Below, one piece after another: positions 4,788 through 6,381 of a DNA stretch of 6,381 bases; the first letter of the stretch is position 1; each line of letters begins with the position of its first letter. The position numbers and the translations under genes are program-made. The DNA lies in the NCBI GenBank assembly GCA_043779285.1, contig JAYWEL010000279.1:1-6381 (forward strand), in the 5' to 3' direction. The DNA is from MGR-bin208 sp043779285. GTDB lineage: Bacteria > Bacteroidota > Bacteroidia > Chitinophagales > Chitinophagaceae. The notes below the pieces were generated by a model. That model did no database searches, was not told the DNA's origin, and saw nothing but the letters and a program-made list of their open reading frames with translations.

Positions 4788-6381
4788 TTATTTGCCTGAT
4801 TTTTCAAATGCATTCAAACCACATTTCAACCAAGCTGCAAATTCTTTTGCATTACTGGTATATCCTTTTGTCTTGGTCATTGCTTTTTCATTGGTTCCGA
4901 TAATGGCATATTGCGGTTGAGATACTGCATTAAAATTCTCTGATTGAAATGTTGCCCATTTATCTCCAACAGTAATTATTTGTTTGATTGCGCCAGTCTT
5001 GGTGGTATACTCCAATTGTTTGGATGCAGGTAAAACAATCCGTTCATCAACATATAATGAAACCAATACAAAATCCTTTTTCATCATTCGTGCAACGTTT
5101 GGATCGATCCAGATTTTTTCTTCCATCCTACGGCAATTGACACATGCCCATCCGGTAAAATCAATCAATAATGGTTTGTTCTCTTTTCTGGCCAATGCCA
5201 ATGCTTCATCATAATCCCGGAGAGGCTCCATATCTTTTTCGCAATTGACTGGATGTTCAAAAACACTATAGCATAACGGTGGTGGGAAGCCGCTGATGAG
5301 GGTTAGATTGGCATACTTTGAATTCGTTACTCCGGGCATTAGATATAAAGTGAATAATGAAAAAACAACAATAAATCCAATACGAACCTTCGAGTATTTT
5401 TTGATCGGAGAATCATGCGGAAACCTAATCTTTCCAATCAAGTACATAACTATTGCAATGCCAATAATAATCCAGATAGCAATAAATGTTTCTCTTCTTA
5501 AAAATCCCCATTGCTTCACCAGGTCGGCATTGGAAAGAAACTTGACTGCCAAAGCAAGTTCCAGGAATCCTAAAACTACTTTAACATTGGTCAACCATCC
5601 ACCAGATTTTGGCATGGATTGCAACCAACCGGGAAACATAGCAAACAATGCAAATGGCAAAGCTAATCCCAAACCAAACCCGCCCATGCCAAATGTCAAT
5701 TGCATGGCACCGCCGTCATTGCTTAAAGCACCTGCCAATAAGGATCCCAAAATAGGGCCAGTACAAGAAAACGAAACGATGGCTAGTGTAAGTGCCATAA
5801 AAAATATTCCGGCGGTATTACCAATGCCTGATTTCGAATCGGCCTTACCGGCAATACCAGAAGGAAGTGATATTTCAAAATAGCCAAAAAATGAAATTGC
5901 AAAGACCACAAAAATGACAAAGAATACAATATTGAGCCAGAAATTGGTGGATATATTATTCAATATCTCGGGATTAGTTTGATCGAGAATATGAAATGGC
6001 AAACTCAGTAAAACATAAATAACAAAAATGAAAACACCATATAAAACGGCATTGCCAATTCCCGATTTTTTAGTTTGCGAACGCTTGGTAAAAAATGATA
6101 CCGTTAATGGTATTAATGGAAATACACATGGCGTAAGTAAACCGATAAATCCACCTAACAAGCCCAGCAAAAAAATACCGATCAGACTTTTTGAAGAACC
6201 GTTATCATCCCCACAATTATTCACCGGATTATTCAAATCGATAGCATCAATTTTAATTTTTGTTGTGGATACAACACCTCCTTCCAGATCTACACTAAAG
6301 GAGTAAGCAGTTGAAGGATAAAATTCAAGATTGTTTCCATAGGTATAACTCAGTGTTCCTAGCAGTTTGGCCGGTACTTCA
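4788..6381 (-). CDS. dsbD: Thiol:disulfide interchange protein DsbD-like, N-terminus cut by window edge
   Basis: DsbD proteins pass electrons from cytoplasmic thioredoxin through the inner membrane to periplasmic thiol proteins. About 530 residues are visible (numbered here from the window edge). Residues 1-48 look like the end of the periplasmic N-terminal domain. The membrane domain (about 65-350) has roughly eight hydrophobic segments and the conserved cysteines of LLTPCVFPLIPL (C85) and SFSCTGPILG (C206), which form the membrane redox pair. A C-terminal thioredoxin domain (about 385-525) carries FTGWACVNC (C413, C416; CVNC codons at 5133-5144). The stop is TAA at 4788-4790. The frame is open through the TTG at 6234-6236 to the window edge, so that codon is not the start. 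In the visible N-terminal part, SYTYGNNLEFYPST stands where many DsbD proteins have a two-cysteine FMVCDDxxCLPPT-like segment, so the usual N-domain pair seems absent; this alignment is by eye. C370 and C380 in the linker GFPPPLCYSVFEHPVNC are extra cysteines. The gene is convergent with the sigma factor gene. Confidence 0.92.
   Translation of the reverse strand, partial: EVPAKLLGTLSYTYGNNLEFYPSTAYSFSVDLEGGVVSTTKIKIDAIDLNNPVNNCGDDNGSSKSLIGIFLLGLLGGFIGLLTPCVFPLIPLTVSFFTKRSQTKKSGIGNAVLYGVFIFVIYVLLSLPFHILDQTNPEILNNISTNFWLNIVFFVIFVVFAISFFGYFEISLPSGIAGKADSKSGIGNTAGIFFMALTLAIVSFSCTGPILGSLLAGALSNDGGAMQLTFGMGGFGLGLALPFALFAMFPGWLQSMPKSGGWLTNVKVVLGFLELALAVKFLSNADLVKQWGFLRRETFIAIWIIIGIAIVMYLIGKIRFPHDSPIKKYSKVRIGFIVVFSLFTLYLMPGVTNSKYANLTLISGFPPPLCYSVFEHPVNCEKDMEPLRDYDEALALARKENKPLLIDFTGWACVNCRRMEEKIWIDPNVARMMKKDFVLVSLYVDERIVLPASKQLEYTTKTGAIKQIITVGDKWATFQSENFNAVSQPQYAIIGTNEKAMTKTKGYTSNAKEFAAWLKCGLNAFEKSGK

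Noticed and set aside
6234..6236. TTG as the start of a 482-residue DsbD
   Set aside because: The frame continues upstream without a stop to the window edge and encodes a beta-rich segment fitting the DsbD N-terminal domain, so the gene is truncated by the window.
4984..6306. Plus-strand open frames opposite dsbD
   Set aside because: They are antisense to well-conserved DsbD membrane and thioredoxin segments and carry no family signature.

Overview
The window looks like part of a Bacteroidota chromosome, most likely from the Chitinophagaceae or a close relative. This rests on the kinds of protein present (a Bacteroidota-type UvrA paralogue, a DsbD with a CVNC thioredoxin domain, an ECF sigma factor of a type I associate with Chitinophagaceae), the AT-rich composition, the absence of clear Shine-Dalgarno sequences and TAnnTTTG-like promoter boxes. 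The assignment is from memory of these families, not from a database search.

Layout. Positions 1-811 hold a REP-associated tyrosine transposase (RAYT, Y1/HUH) gene on the minus strand. It is broken by a one-base frameshift and surrounded and interrupted by short palindromes: a long fold-back just beyond its 3' end (19-97), three palindromes inside the coding sequence (233-260, 381-400, 569-596) and one upstream (782-809). Positions 942-3809 hold a complete uvrA on the minus strand, with a hairpin terminator behind it. A 246-bp AT-rich divergent region (3810-4055) separates uvrA from an ECF sigma-70 factor on the plus strand (4056-4637). Between the sigma gene and the convergent dsbD gene lie a fold-back intergenic repeat (4645-4731) and a strong hairpin terminator (4741-4772) that may serve both strands. 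The dsbD-like gene (4788 to the window end, minus strand) is truncated by the window edge; its reading frame stays open past the TTG at 6234-6236, so its true start lies outside.

The genes do not form one pathway. UvrA belongs to nucleotide excision repair, the sigma factor is a transcription regulator without an adjacent anti-sigma gene, and DsbD carries reducing power across the inner membrane. The most unusual part is the RAYT locus. Its palindromes are read in frame as variants of one short peptide (consensus xGAxNxxP[LV]) placed in apparent loops of the transposase. The REP-like repeats therefore seem to have spread into the gene of the enzyme family that normally acts on such repeats.
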